DNA of 47,345 bases from SVQP01 sp045603085 (GCA_045603085.1 JAZULL010000123.1:1-47345); one strand, 5' to 3'. Counted from the stretch's first letter, positions 1 to 7,821 are shown. The notes: a model not told the origin generated them from the sequence alone. Translations and numbers: made by a program.

Positions 1-78
1 GTCCTCGACGCCCCGGGTAAGCAAAAACTAATTTTATATTGTATTAGTTACTTTGTTTCTGCCCGGGGCGTCGAGGAC
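1..78. repeat. Long perfect hairpin repeat (17-bp arms)
   Basis: The arm GTCCTCGACGCCCCGGG at 1-17 is the exact reverse complement of 62-78. The AT-rich 44-nt interior contains a second, smaller inverted pair (AACTAAT near 27-33 and ATTAGTT near 43-49). The flank at 79-91 (GTCGCCCCCTACA) resembles the edges of GC-rich dispersed repeats that I recall from gut Clostridia. The window starts at the first arm base, so the element may continue leftward. It could be a dispersed non-coding repeat (MITE-like) or the terminator of an upstream gene. No coding sequence lies in it. Confidence 0.75.
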
Positions 79-164
79 GTCGCCCCCTACAGATTCATAC
101 AAAAAAGACTACTGCCGGTAGGACGAATTGTTCTTAAATCAACTGCGAGTTGAGATGCAAGCCG

Positions 165-185
165 AACAAGTTGTTTACAATTGTT
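165..185. promoter_or_regulatory. Possible operator dyad over the XRE promoter -35
   Basis: Nested inverted repeats AACAA (165-169)/TTGTT (181-185) and TTGT (171-174)/ACAA (177-180) surround and overlap the -35 hexamer of the following regulator gene. The two dyad centres are half a base apart, so symmetry is imperfect. XRE regulators often repress their own promoter, which makes autoregulation a reasonable inference, but nothing here proves binding. Confidence 0.3.
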
Positions 186-202
186 TTTCTGTGTGCTATA
201 AT
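174..202 (+). promoter_or_regulatory. Sigma-A promoter of the XRE gene
   Basis: -35 TTTACA at 174-179, 17-nt spacer, -10 TATAAT at 197-202 with an extended TG at 194-195. It lies 47 nt upstream of the start codon. Confidence 0.75.
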
Positions 203-249
203 CAAATCACAACCGAAGAGCTCGCGGTGAAATTGAAAGGAAGAATCAT

Positions 250-1059
250 ATGAAAGAAATAAACCTTGCTAAAAATATAGCCGATCTCAGACGCAAAAAA
301 GGGATCACGCAAGAGCAATTAGCCATCGCATTGAATATTTCACCCCAAGCCGTTTCAAAATGGGAAACAAACACGTCGCTCCCCGATACGCAAATCATCC
401 CTTTGGTTGCTGAGTATTTTGGTGTCAGCATTGATTATATGTATTACGGATATGAATACACATATGAAGACATCTATCATAAGATTTGGGATAAGGTTGC
501 GGAGCATCCGCAAATGAGCGCAGAGTCGTATAGGGATGCCTTGAAGGTTTTTTGTTATGCGCATCACGGGTTGGGCAGATGGAACAATAAAAACAGGGAT
601 CCTTACATGTATGACGAGCCGTTGCATATTGTCGGTGAAAACGGTCTGTCATTGCTTTCGGGCAAAGGCTACGGTGCCATTATCACAAGGGATTTCTTTG
701 AAAACGTAGACAAAGACACGCTTGATTTTGCTGAGAAGGCATTACCCGCGCTTTCAAAAAGAATAAATCTCCTTGTCTGTCTTGCCATCATTTCCATGAG
801 CGACATCAGCTTTGGAGAAATGCAGGAAAAGGTTCAGTTAGATCAGGACACGTTGAGAGTAGCTCTGGACGAACTGATCGCTGTCGGGTGGGTTATCGAA
901 AAGAAATCCAAGCATAAGTCGTTGGGATACACTTATGAGATCAATGACATGTATCATACCTGTCTGTGCATATTGATCGCAACGCTTGAAATGCAACGCT
1001 TTTCGCTCAAGGGCATCTCCTGCTGCATGGGCTTTGGCGATTATCCGATCAAATTATGA
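250..1059 (+). CDS. XRE-family transcriptional regulator with a long C-terminal domain
   Basis: A 269-aa protein. Residues about 6-60 form a Cro/C1-type helix-turn-helix (GITQEQLAIALNISPQAVSKWE), a DNA-binding fold. The remaining 200 residues are not a family I recognise. Residues about 170-225 look like a second winged-helix (MSDISFGEMQEKVQLDQDTL, then ELIAVGWVIEKK), so the protein may read a second DNA site or a ligand. The ATG at 250 is preceded by GAAAGGAAG with good spacing and a strong promoter with a possible operator. The gene is monocistronic and ends at a bidirectional hairpin. Its base composition is more AT-rich than the neighbouring enzyme gene, which hints at acquisition. Targets are unknown. 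Confidence 0.85.
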   Translation: MKEINLAKNIADLRRKKGITQEQLAIALNISPQAVSKWETNTSLPDTQIIPLVAEYFGVSIDYMYYGYEYTYEDIYHKIWDKVAEHPQMSAESYRDALKVFCYAHHGLGRWNNKNRDPYMYDEPLHIVGENGLSLLSGKGYGAIITRDFFENVDKDTLDFAEKALPALSKRINLLVCLAIISMSDISFGEMQEKVQLDQDTLRVALDELIAVGWVIEKKSKHKSLGYTYEINDMYHTCLCILIATLEMQRFSLKGISCCMGFGDYPIKL

Positions 1060-1060
1060 T

Positions 1061-1098
1061 GATAAACAAAAGCCACCGCGTGGTGGCTTTTGTTTATC
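1061..1098. terminator. Bidirectional terminator
   Basis: A 17-bp perfect stem (1061-1077 with 1082-1098) around a GCGT loop. The GC part (AGCCACC/GGTGGCT) is flanked by A-rich and T-rich ends, so it can stop both the XRE gene and the convergent phosphoglycerate mutase gene. Confidence 0.85.
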
Positions 1099-1104
1099 GA
1101 AAAA

Positions 1105-2766
1105 TTATTCAACGTCGATAATCGACTCATTCCACATGTCGGGAGCCTTGTAGCCCATGAGGTTGACCATGGTAGCGGCAACGTTGGAAAGACCGAAGCT
1201 GCCGTTGTCAGCCTTGACGGTGTAGGAGTTCTTTGCATCGGTGTTGTCGTAGATGATGCAGGGAACGGGATTGAGCGTATGGCTGGTCTTGGCCTTGAAG
1301 TTGCCGTTCTTGTCAGCCTTGGGCTGCTTGGTCTTCTTATCCATCTCGTACATCTCGTCTGCATTGCCGTGGTCAGCGGTGATCAGAGCCACGCCGCCCA
1401 GCTCGTCAACAACCTTGAGAATTCTTGCCAGCTGCAGGTCAAGTGCCTCCATGGAGCAGCGGGTTGCTGCCAGAGAGCCGGTGTGACCAACCATGTCGCC
1501 GTTGGGGAAGTTGACGCGGTAGTAGGTGTACTTACCCTCGCGCAGAGCCTTGATCAGCTCGTCGGTGATCTCGGCGCACTTCATCCAGGGACGCTGCTCA
1601 AAGGGAACGACGTCGGAGGGGATCTCCACGTAGGTCTCCAGCTCATCCGAGAACTTGCCGGACTTGTTGCCGTTCCAGAAATAGGTCACGTGACCGTACT
1701 TCTGGGTCTCGGAGATCGCATACTGTGCAACACCGGTGTTCGCGAGATACTCGCCCATGGTGTTGGAGATTTCGGGGGGATTTACCAGATACTTGGAGGG
1801 GATGTGGAGGTCACCGTCGTACTCCAGCATGCCGGCATAAACCACCTTGGGGTAGCGAACACGGTCAAACTTGTCAAACTCGCCTTCGGGAGTGTCAAAG
1901 GTCTTGGAGATCTCGATAGCGCGGTCGCCGCGGAAGTTGTAGAAGATCACGCTGTCGCCGTCCTCGATGGTACCGACAGGCTTGCCGTCGGCTGCGATCA
2001 CGAAGGGATCGATATCCTGGTCGATCTTGCCGGTCTCGGCTCTGAGCGTGTTGTAAGCCTCGATAGCGGATGCGAACTGTCTGCCGTCGCCCAGAACGTG
2101 GGTGTGCCAGCCCTTTTCCACCATGCTCCAGTTAGCCTCGTATCTGTCCATGGTCACGGTCATTCTGCCGCCGCCGGACGCGATCTTGGCATCAAATGCA
2201 GAGTCATTCAGGCTTGCAAGGAAATCTTCAAAGGGAAGGATATAATCGGGAGCAGAGGTCTCACCAACGTCTCTGCCGTCCAGCAGGATGTGCACGCGCA
2301 CGGTTGCAACGCCGTCAGCCTTTGCGTGGGTGATCATAGCCTTGAGGTGGTCGATGTGAGAGTGCACGTTACCGTCCGAGAACAGACCCATAAAGTGCAG
2401 AGTCGAATTGTTGGCCTTGACGTTGGCGATCAGCTCCTGCCAGGTAGCGGATGCAAACATCTTGCCGGATTCGATAGAATTGGTCACCAGCTTTGCACCC
2501 TGTGCAAATACCTGACCTGCACCCAGCGCATTGTGGCCAACCTCGGAGTTACCCATGTCGTCATCGGAAGGCAGACCCACGGCAACGCCGTGCGCCTTGA
2601 GGCTGACCATGGGATAATTTGCCATAAGCGCGTCCAGCGTAGGAGTGTAGGCACCGGCAACGGCATTGGAAACTGTATCGGGAGCAAGACCTACGCCATC
2701 CATCACGATGGTCAGCACGGGGCCCTGCACGCCCTTGAAATCAGAAAGCTTTTGCAGTTTGTTCAT
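1105..2766 (-). CDS. gpmI: 2,3-bisphosphoglycerate-independent phosphoglycerate mutase
   Basis: A cytosolic glycolytic enzyme that interconverts 3- and 2-phosphoglycerate. The 553-aa protein has the alkaline-phosphatase-type metal site: Asp23 in TIVMDGVG and the phosphoserine nucleophile Ser74 in DMGNSEVGHNALGAG. Further family motifs are HSHIDHL, ILLDGRD and the C-terminal ITADHGNADEM metal-binding block. Length is slightly above the usual 505-515 aa. The start is the ATG at 2766, because GGAGG lies 5 nt before it; a TTG four codons upstream would overlap that site. The gene is monocistronic with its own promoter, convergent with the XRE gene and divergent from the Fe-S carrier gene. Confidence 0.95.
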   Translation of the reverse strand: MNKLQKLSDFKGVQGPVLTIVMDGVGLAPDTVSNAVAGAYTPTLDALMANYPMVSLKAHGVAVGLPSDDDMGNSEVGHNALGAGQVFAQGAKLVTNSIESGKMFASATWQELIANVKANNSTLHFMGLFSDGNVHSHIDHLKAMITHAKADGVATVRVHILLDGRDVGETSAPDYILPFEDFLASLNDSAFDAKIASGGGRMTVTMDRYEANWSMVEKGWHTHVLGDGRQFASAIEAYNTLRAETGKIDQDIDPFVIAADGKPVGTIEDGDSVIFYNFRGDRAIEISKTFDTPEGEFDKFDRVRYPKVVYAGMLEYDGDLHIPSKYLVNPPEISNTMGEYLANTGVAQYAISETQKYGHVTYFWNGNKSGKFSDELETYVEIPSDVVPFEQRPWMKCAEITDELIKALREGKYTYYRVNFPNGDMVGHTGSLAATRCSMEALDLQLARILKVVDELGGVALITADHGNADEMYEMDKKTKQPKADKNGNFKAKTSHTLNPVPCIIYDNTDAKNSYTVKADNGSFGLSNVAATMVNLMGYKAPDMWNESIIDVE

Positions 2767-2806
2767 AACGTCCTCCAAATATAAAGTGAATATATCAATC
2801 CTTTAT

Positions 2807-2835
2807 AGTATACAATGTTTTTGCCCGAATTTCAA
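2807..2835 (-). promoter_or_regulatory. Sigma-A promoter of gpmI
   Basis: Reading the minus strand: -35 TTGAAA (2830-2835), 17-nt spacer, -10 TATACT (2807-2812), about 40 nt before the start codon. Confidence 0.7.
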
Positions 2836-2894
2836 GAGACATGGCAAAAAAAATGAAAGTTTGTCCAAAATCTGCAAAAAAGTTGGCAAGCCTC

Positions 2895-2923
2895 TTGCAT
2901 TTAAGGTAAATGTGCGGTATAAT
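2895..2923 (+). promoter_or_regulatory. Sigma-A promoter of the mrp-namZ unit
   Basis: -35 TTGCAT at 2895-2900, 17-nt spacer, -10 TATAAT at 2918-2923, 42 nt before the start codon. The TTGC-type -35 recurs at several genes in this window. Confidence 0.75.
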
Positions 2924-2965
2924 ACTGGGGTAAGAAATTTTAGTAAATCAAAAGGAAGTGTTAAA

Positions 2966-3796
2966 ATGTCCGAATGTACCCATAACTGTTCCACCTGCTC
3001 GGCAAATTGCGGCTCCCGCGATAAAAAGAGCATGTACGAAGCGCCCCATCCCGCCACAAACGTCAAGCATATCATCGGCGTCGTCAGCGGCAAGGGCGGC
3101 GTTGGTAAATCGCTTGTGACCTCTATGCTGGCTGTGCACATGCAGCGCAGAGGCTACCGTGTCGGTATTCTGGATGCCGATATCACAGGCCCTTCGATCC
3201 CCAAGGCATTTGGCCTGAACAAGCCGGTTGAGGGCGATCAGGACGGCATGGTGCCGCCCGCAACCACCACCGGTATTGAGATCATGTCTGTCAACCTTAT
3301 GCTGGATGACGAAACCAGACCTGTCGTCTGGAGAGGCCCCGTGATTGCGGGCACCGTTAAGCAGTTCTGGTCGCAGACCGTCTGGGCTGACCTGGACTAT
3401 CTGTTCGTAGACTGCCCTCCCGGAACGGGTGACGTTCCGCTGACCGTATTTCAGTCCATCCCGCTGGACGGCATCGTCATTGTTTCCAGCCCTCAGGAGC
3501 TGGTTTCCATGATCGTCAAGAAGGCCGCGCACATGGCGGATATGATGGAGATCCCCGTGCTGGGTCTTGTTGAAAACATGAGTTACGTGCTGTGTCCCGA
3601 CTGCGGCAAGAAGATCAACGTGTTTGGTGAGAGCCACATCGCCGAGATCGCAGAGCAGTTCGGCTACGATCTGCTGGCGCAGATCCCCATGGACTCCAAG
3701 CTGGCCGCACTTGTGGATAAGGGCTGGATCGAAATGATGCAGAACGACTATATGGACGGTGCGGTTGACAAGATCGAAGACAAGCTGAATAAGTGA
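2966..3796 (+). CDS. mrp: Mrp/NBP35-family iron-sulfur cluster carrier ATPase
   Basis: A 276-aa cytosolic P-loop protein predicted to bind a [4Fe-4S] cluster and deliver it to apo-proteins. The N-terminus has a four-cysteine cluster (Cys4, Cys8, Cys11, Cys15), followed by the deviant Walker A motif SGKGGVGKS, the DADITGPSIPK switch, FVDCPPGTGDVPLT and the CxxC motif (LCPDCG) that holds the bridging cluster in the Mrp/NBP35 dimer. The ATG at 2966 is chosen because AAAGGAAG lies just upstream and the Cys-rich N-terminus starts there; an in-frame extension upstream would cross the promoter. The namZ-like gene follows after 7 nt, so the two are probably co-transcribed. Confidence 0.92.
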   Translation: MSECTHNCSTCSANCGSRDKKSMYEAPHPATNVKHIIGVVSGKGGVGKSLVTSMLAVHMQRRGYRVGILDADITGPSIPKAFGLNKPVEGDQDGMVPPATTTGIEIMSVNLMLDDETRPVVWRGPVIAGTVKQFWSQTVWADLDYLFVDCPPGTGDVPLTVFQSIPLDGIVIVSSPQELVSMIVKKAAHMADMMEIPVLGLVENMSYVLCPDCGKKINVFGESHIAEIAEQFGYDLLAQIPMDSKLAALVDKGWIEMMQNDYMDGAVDKIEDKLNK

Positions 3797-3803
3797 GGTA
3801 ATT

Positions 3804-4973
3804 ATGGTAAAGGCCGGTATTGACAGAATACGCGAGCCGAGCGTGCACCGTCTGCTGGATGGCAAGCGCATCGGTCTGGTCGGTGGCGCGTCCGGACTTT
3901 CCCGTGAATATCTTGGAACAATAGAGGCAATGACCGACGTGTACCGTGTAGCGGCGCTTTATGCGCCCGAGCACGGCAGTCGCGGCGTGCTCGGACCGGG
4001 AGAGACGGTAGAGAACGGCGTGGACGCGATTTCGGGCATTGCCTCTTTCAGTTTGTTCCGCGACTTGGTCTTTTCGACCGATGAGGGGCAGAAAAAGCGC
4101 GTTTACGCCCCCGAGGAGTTGCCCATTGATATCCTCGTATTTGATATGCAGGATGTCGGTTCCCGCTATTTTACTTATGCATCCACCTTGTTTTACTGCA
4201 TGCAGGCCTGCGCCGACAAGGGTATCCCGCTCTGTGTGCTGGACAGACCCAATCCCATAGGCGGCGCGGTAGAGGGCAACGTCTCGCGCCCCGAAATGTC
4301 GTCCTTTATAGGACTTACGCAAGTGCCCATCCGACATGGGCTTACGCTTGGTGAGCTGGCGCGGCTCTATAACGGCGAATATCACCTTGGCTGTGAGCTG
4401 TACGTGGTCGAGCTGGACGGCTGGAGAAGGGAAATGTTTTATCAGGATACCGGCCTACCGTTTGTCAAGCCCAGCCCCAATCTGCCGTGCATGGACGCGA
4501 TCACGGTCTATAACGGTACCTGCCTGTTCTCGGGCACCAACGTCAGCGAGGGCAGAGGCACCACCACACCGTTTACCACGGTTGGCGCGCCCTATATCAA
4601 TCCCGTGCATCTTGCAGGGCGTATGAATGACCTTGCATTGCCGGGGCTTGCATTCTCTCCCGCGTTCTTCCGCCCAAGCTTTGGCAAGCATGCGGGCAAG
4701 GTCTGCTACGGCGTTGATATCCACGTGCTCGATCCCAAATCGGTACAGCCCGTCGCACTCGGCGTGCACATGATGCGCGTAATACAAGAGATGTATCCAA
4801 AAGATTTTGCATTCACCCCGCCACCCGAGGGTGGCCGTTGGCATATCGATCTTGCATCGGGCAATACCGACCTGCGCACCTCACAGGAGAGTGCCGGGCA
4901 GATCCTTGCGCGCTGGCAGACCGAGGCAGAGGGATTTATGCCGCTTTACCAAAAATACAGAATTTACGATTGA
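3804..4973 (+). CDS. NamZ-like exo-beta-N-acetylmuramidase (DUF1343)
   Basis: A 389-aa DUF1343 protein. The characterised member, Bacillus NamZ, releases MurNAc from the non-reducing ends of peptidoglycan fragments. Family signatures are YAPEHG (residues 53-58), FDMQDVGSRYFTY (113-125), DRPNPIGG (147-154), KPSPNLPCMD and FSGTNVSEGRGTTTPF. Unlike the secreted Bacillus enzyme, no signal peptide is visible (MVKAGIDRIREPSV is polar), so it would act in the cytosol on imported muropeptides; this is inference. It starts 7 nt after the mrp gene and ends 13 nt before a lipoprotein gene. The start is set by GAGGTAATT before the ATG. Confidence 0.88.
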   Translation: MVKAGIDRIREPSVHRLLDGKRIGLVGGASGLSREYLGTIEAMTDVYRVAALYAPEHGSRGVLGPGETVENGVDAISGIASFSLFRDLVFSTDEGQKKRVYAPEELPIDILVFDMQDVGSRYFTYASTLFYCMQACADKGIPLCVLDRPNPIGGAVEGNVSRPEMSSFIGLTQVPIRHGLTLGELARLYNGEYHLGCELYVVELDGWRREMFYQDTGLPFVKPSPNLPCMDAITVYNGTCLFSGTNVSEGRGTTTPFTTVGAPYINPVHLAGRMNDLALPGLAFSPAFFRPSFGKHAGKVCYGVDIHVLDPKSVQPVALGVHMMRVIQEMYPKDFAFTPPPEGGRWHIDLASGNTDLRTSQESAGQILARWQTEAEGFMPLYQKYRIYD

Positions 4974-4986
4974 TAAAGGAGCAGGC

Positions 4987-5463
4987 ATGAAAAAAAGAAT
5001 TACTGTTTTGATGTGTCTGTTGCTTGCCGTTTGCTTTATGCTGGGTGCATGCACACCCACGACACCCGATCCAGAGGATTCCACCTCGCAGGACACTACC
5101 GTGCCCGAGGAACCGAGCTCCGGGCAAACAACACCGCCCGAAGCCGAGACCGAGCCGCCTGTCGAAGTGGTCGTGCCGGATGGCGAATATCCCGATCTGA
5201 CCACAATTCTGGCAGGGCAGAGTGATATCATCGATCTTTCGACCGATATGAAGGGAAAAACTGTCGGTCAGCTCAAGACCGGTGGCGGACTTACGTTTGT
5301 CGCAGGCAGCTTGTTTGCGAAAGGAGACGCGGGTCTGACGACCGACAATAGCGGCTGGGACTCGGTTGGGTATACCAAGCCGGTTTCCACCGATACTTAT
5401 ACAGCCAAGGCGCAATTTGCGGTCGCACCTAACGATCGCGGCGGCAATTACAATGAAGAATAA
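4987..5463 (+). CDS. Short lipoprotein, probably C-terminally truncated
   Basis: A 158-aa protein with a lipoprotein signal peptide (lipobox L19-G-A-C22) and an acidic Thr/Pro/Glu-rich linker (about residues 24-65), then only about 90 residues of a folded-looking domain (TTILAGQSDIIDLSTDMKGK, later GWDSVGYTKPVSTDTYTAKA). The domain stops abruptly at GGNYNEE, next to clustered stop codons and a terminator, which suggests that the 3' part of a larger surface protein was deleted. It is the last gene of the mrp-namZ unit. The start is supported by AAAGGAG upstream. I do not recognise the domain. Confidence 0.75.
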   Translation: MKKRITVLMCLLLAVCFMLGACTPTTPDPEDSTSQDTTVPEEPSSGQTTPPEAETEPPVEVVVPDGEYPDLTTILAGQSDIIDLSTDMKGKTVGQLKTGGGLTFVAGSLFAKGDAGLTTDNSGWDSVGYTKPVSTDTYTAKAQFAVAPNDRGGNYNEE

Positions 5464-5468
5464 TTAAT

Positions 5469-5497
5469 AAGGACTTGACCTACGCGGTCAAGTCCTT
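5469..5497. terminator. Bidirectional terminator
   Basis: A 12-bp perfect stem AAGGACTTGACC (5469-5480)/GGTCAAGTCCTT (5486-5497) with loop TACGC, followed by ATTTTAT. It overlaps the stop codon of the minus-strand exonuclease gene at 5496-5498, so it serves both converging units. Confidence 0.85.
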
Positions 5498-6338
5498 ATT
5501 TTATGCCGATTTCTGTCAGAATCTGTGTCGTGGTCAATTCGCAATCCCGATATAGCAGTTGGTCGATCGAAAAGGGAATTACCGCACATCCGTCCAGCGT
5601 GATCAGCCGTCTGTTGAGCTGCAGACGGTCAAGATTTTGCATGACCGATTCACGAAGCTTGGGCTTTGAGATCTGCTCCGTGTGTGCCATCAAGGCGTCC
5701 AGCGTGCCGAATTGTCCCATCAGCGCGGCCGCTGTTTTGGGGCCAATCCCGGGAATGCCCTTGATATTGTCCGAGCCGTCACCCGTCAGCGATTTGAAAT
5801 CTGCGTACTGATCGGGACGGATGCCGAACTTGCTTTGCATAAAATCCACGTCACACAAAACCGATCGGTCACCGCGGTAGCGCAGTACGCTGACTCTTTC
5901 CGAAATCAGCTGGAAAAAGTCGCTGTCCTGCGAGGCGATCACGATCTCGGTATTAAGACCATAGGTTTTGACATAAGCCGCCAGCACGTCGTCGGTCTCG
6001 CAGTCGGTAGTCTCGGTGTGCGCGATCCCCATGACGTCCAAGGCTCTGTAAATGTCGGGGAGCTGAGAGAAGGGGTTGTCATCCTCGTCCGCATCCGAAA
6101 AATCCTCGCGGTTCGCCTTGTAATCGGCATCCAGATCGGTGCGCGGATTGTGCACCTCGCCGTCAAAAATCACGGCAACGTGCGAAGGGCGTGTCATGGC
6201 GATCATCTTGCGCAATGCGCCCACAAAGCCCAGCGTACCCTGAATGGCACGGCCATCCTTGCCCTGAATGCGCGAGGGCATGCCGAAAAACATCTGAAAG
6301 AGCAGGCAATGGCCGTCCACCAACAAAAGCTTGTTCAT
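5496..6338 (-). CDS. Stand-alone 5'-3' exonuclease (PolA N-domain/flap nuclease family)
   Basis: A 280-aa PIN-like nuclease equivalent to the N-terminal domain of DNA polymerase I, lacking any polymerase domain. Visible motifs are LLVDGHCLLFQ (N-terminal metal-binding Asp), VAVIFDGE, CETDDVLAAYV, ASQDSDFFQL (metal-binding Asp pair), and the helix-hairpin-helix SDNIKGIPGIGPKTAAALM that grips duplex DNA. A role in flap or primer removal is inferred. The start is taken at 6338, where ATG overlaps the upstream TGA (TGATG), implying translational coupling. An in-frame ATG at 6359 is possible but has no proper ribosome site. Confidence 0.88.
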   Translation of the reverse strand: MNKLLLVDGHCLLFQMFFGMPSRIQGKDGRAIQGTLGFVGALRKMIAMTRPSHVAVIFDGEVHNPRTDLDADYKANREDFSDADEDDNPFSQLPDIYRALDVMGIAHTETTDCETDDVLAAYVKTYGLNTEIVIASQDSDFFQLISERVSVLRYRGDRSVLCDVDFMQSKFGIRPDQYADFKSLTGDGSDNIKGIPGIGPKTAAALMGQFGTLDALMAHTEQISKPKLRESVMQNLDRLQLNRRLITLDGCAVIPFSIDQLLYRDCELTTTQILTEIGIK

Positions 6339-6679
6339 CAGAAATTCTGCGAGTTCCATCCCCAGAGGTTGACTTCCTCGTATTTGACGTAGGTTGCGTC
6401 CTCGGGAATGTCAAGCACGACCTTGAAAATTCGGCAGACCTCTTTTGTCAGCTCCTCGCACTTTGCCTCGTTGATCTTGCCGAACACCTGCACCTGCACC
6501 ATAGCACAGGGCGCGTCGTCACCGCGGAAATACATGCGGCAAGCATCCTTGATCTCCAGCATCAGCCAGGTCTCGCTCTTGCCGGGCAGAATGGCAATGG
6601 CCTGACCCAGCTGCTCCTTGAGCGCGATCTCCTCGGTCTTGCTGACCTGCTTGTTGGTTTTAACGTCAATAAAGGGCAT
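6338..6679 (-). CDS. MIF/tautomerase-superfamily protein
   Basis: A 113-aa protein of the macrophage-migration-inhibitory-factor-like (phenylpyruvate tautomerase) family. It begins MPFIDVKTN, and after methionine removal Pro1 would be the catalytic base. The body (AIAILPGKSETWLMLEIKDACRMYFRGD) matches the MIF pattern of a Lys near position 30 and a long beta strand. These proteins form trimers. The physiological substrate in bacteria is unknown. The ATG at 6679 is chosen because Pro must follow Met and GGAGGT lies 7 nt upstream. It is the first gene of a two-gene unit with the exonuclease; I see no functional link between them. Confidence 0.85.
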   Translation of the reverse strand: MPFIDVKTNKQVSKTEEIALKEQLGQAIAILPGKSETWLMLEIKDACRMYFRGDDAPCAMVQVQVFGKINEAKCEELTKEVCRIFKVVLDIPEDATYVKYEEVNLWGWNSQNF

Positions 6680-6711
6680 GGTTGTTACCTCCAATGTTCT
6701 TTGTACTTTAC

Positions 6712-6740
6712 ATTATAGCGAAATTATTCTGAAAACGCAA
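6712..6740 (-). promoter_or_regulatory. Promoter of the MIF-exonuclease unit
   Basis: Minus strand: -35 TTGCGT (6735-6740), 17-nt spacer, -10 TATAAT (6712-6717). It lies back to back with the promoter of the plus-strand lipoprotein gene. Confidence 0.6.
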
Positions 6741-6759
6741 TATATATTAAGAAAAAGCC

Positions 6760-6788
6760 TTGATATTTTTGTGATTTCGTTTTATAAT
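6760..6788 (+). promoter_or_regulatory. Promoter of the AT-rich lipoprotein gene
   Basis: -35 TTGATA at 6760-6765, 17-nt spacer, -10 TATAAT at 6783-6788, 31 nt upstream of the ATG. Confidence 0.75.
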
Positions 6789-6819
6789 GTATCTATGATC
6801 CAAAAACAAAGGGGGAAAA

Positions 6820-7821
6820 ATGAAATCAATGAGAAATTTTCTTGCCTGCTTGGCGGCTGTAATGCTTGCATCTATGCTTGTCGGTTGTGATAATGGACTG
6901 AATGAGAGTATTTTTATGCCGACAACTGAATCTTCAATTAGTGAAGAAAGTTCTATTTTGGATGAGTTTGATGAAAGCGAAATAATAAATGAAGAGCCAG
7001 AGTATCAGGAGCCTTTAGAATATGCTCCCAGTGATTATAAAAAAGCAAATCCTAGAAAATTTGAGTTGGGTATGATTTTTGAAGAGATTGACTTCTTGGG
7101 CTTATACAATCAAGATTTTGGGAAAAAGTCGGTAGAAGAATCATATCAAAAGTTTTTATATGAAGTAGAAAATGGAACTCGCGAAGATGCTCTGTTTTGG
7201 GGACGCGTTACAGCATATACTTCATTAATGACATCTTATGGAGGAGAATCGAGAAATATCAATATCGAGCTAGTTGCAGATCGGGTTGGTTGGAAGCATG
7301 AGTTGATTTCCACTGCAGATGATTTTGCTCTTGTGTCAAAAGATTTGGAAACAAGGGAGGTCTTTGTTACAGGCTTTGTTAATGGACAACTATATGACGG
7401 ATTGCATTTAATGGGTTCTGAAGAATATAATCAGTTGATTGATATAATTAACGAAAATGGTTACAAAAAAACAATGAATTCTGTTCGTGATGAATTTTGG
7501 GGTGGCTTGTGGAGTTTTCAAAAGGAAGACAATATTAATGGTTATGTCTTGCTGTCTAATTCAATTTCTGAAATACCTGATGGGGATATTAGTAGGATAG
7601 TGTATACGCATGATGAAATTAAATTGTGGTCAAACACTCAAGATAAGCTAATTCTAGAATTTGAACCAAAATATGATATAGCTGATTCATATATTGAAGA
7701 TAGGTATGGGGATGCTCCGTTATCTAATAAATTTGGTGGTGAAATTATGAACGGGACGAGGCCGAGCTCAAATTCTGATAAATACAAAGATAATGGATTT
7801 GATAGTGGATTGAACGAATAG
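6820..7821 (+). CDS. AT-rich orphan lipoprotein
   Basis: A 333-aa predicted lipoprotein: signal peptide MKSMRNFLACLAAVMLASML with lipobox L20-V-G-C23, an acidic Ser/Glu-rich tether (about 28-75), then about 250 residues that I do not recognise. No catalytic motif or membrane helix is evident in the mature part. Hand counts of three lines (7081-7200, 7441-7500) give 58 of 180 G+C (32%), against 58% in a line of the next gene, so recent transfer is likely. GGGGG at 6811-6815 precedes the ATG by 4 nt; an ATG three codons later (6829) is an alternative. It has its own promoter and terminator. Confidence 0.8.
   Translation: MKSMRNFLACLAAVMLASMLVGCDNGLNESIFMPTTESSISEESSILDEFDESEIINEEPEYQEPLEYAPSDYKKANPRKFELGMIFEEIDFLGLYNQDFGKKSVEESYQKFLYEVENGTREDALFWGRVTAYTSLMTSYGGESRNINIELVADRVGWKHELISTADDFALVSKDLETREVFVTGFVNGQLYDGLHLMGSEEYNQLIDIINENGYKKTMNSVRDEFWGGLWSFQKEDNINGYVLLSNSISEIPDGDISRIVYTHDEIKLWSNTQDKLILEFEPKYDIADSYIEDRYGDAPLSNKFGGEIMNGTRPSSNSDKYKDNGFDSGLNE

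Noticed and set aside
2776..2778. TTG start for gpmI four codons upstream of the ATG
   Set aside because: The TTG overlaps the GGAGG that serves the ATG at 2766.
1090..2784. Open frame of more than 560 codons on the plus strand, antisense to gpmI
   Set aside because: It is the mirror of a highly biased coding sequence, has no ribosome site, and its low-complexity Val/Gly/His composition matches no family; gpmI on the other strand is certain.
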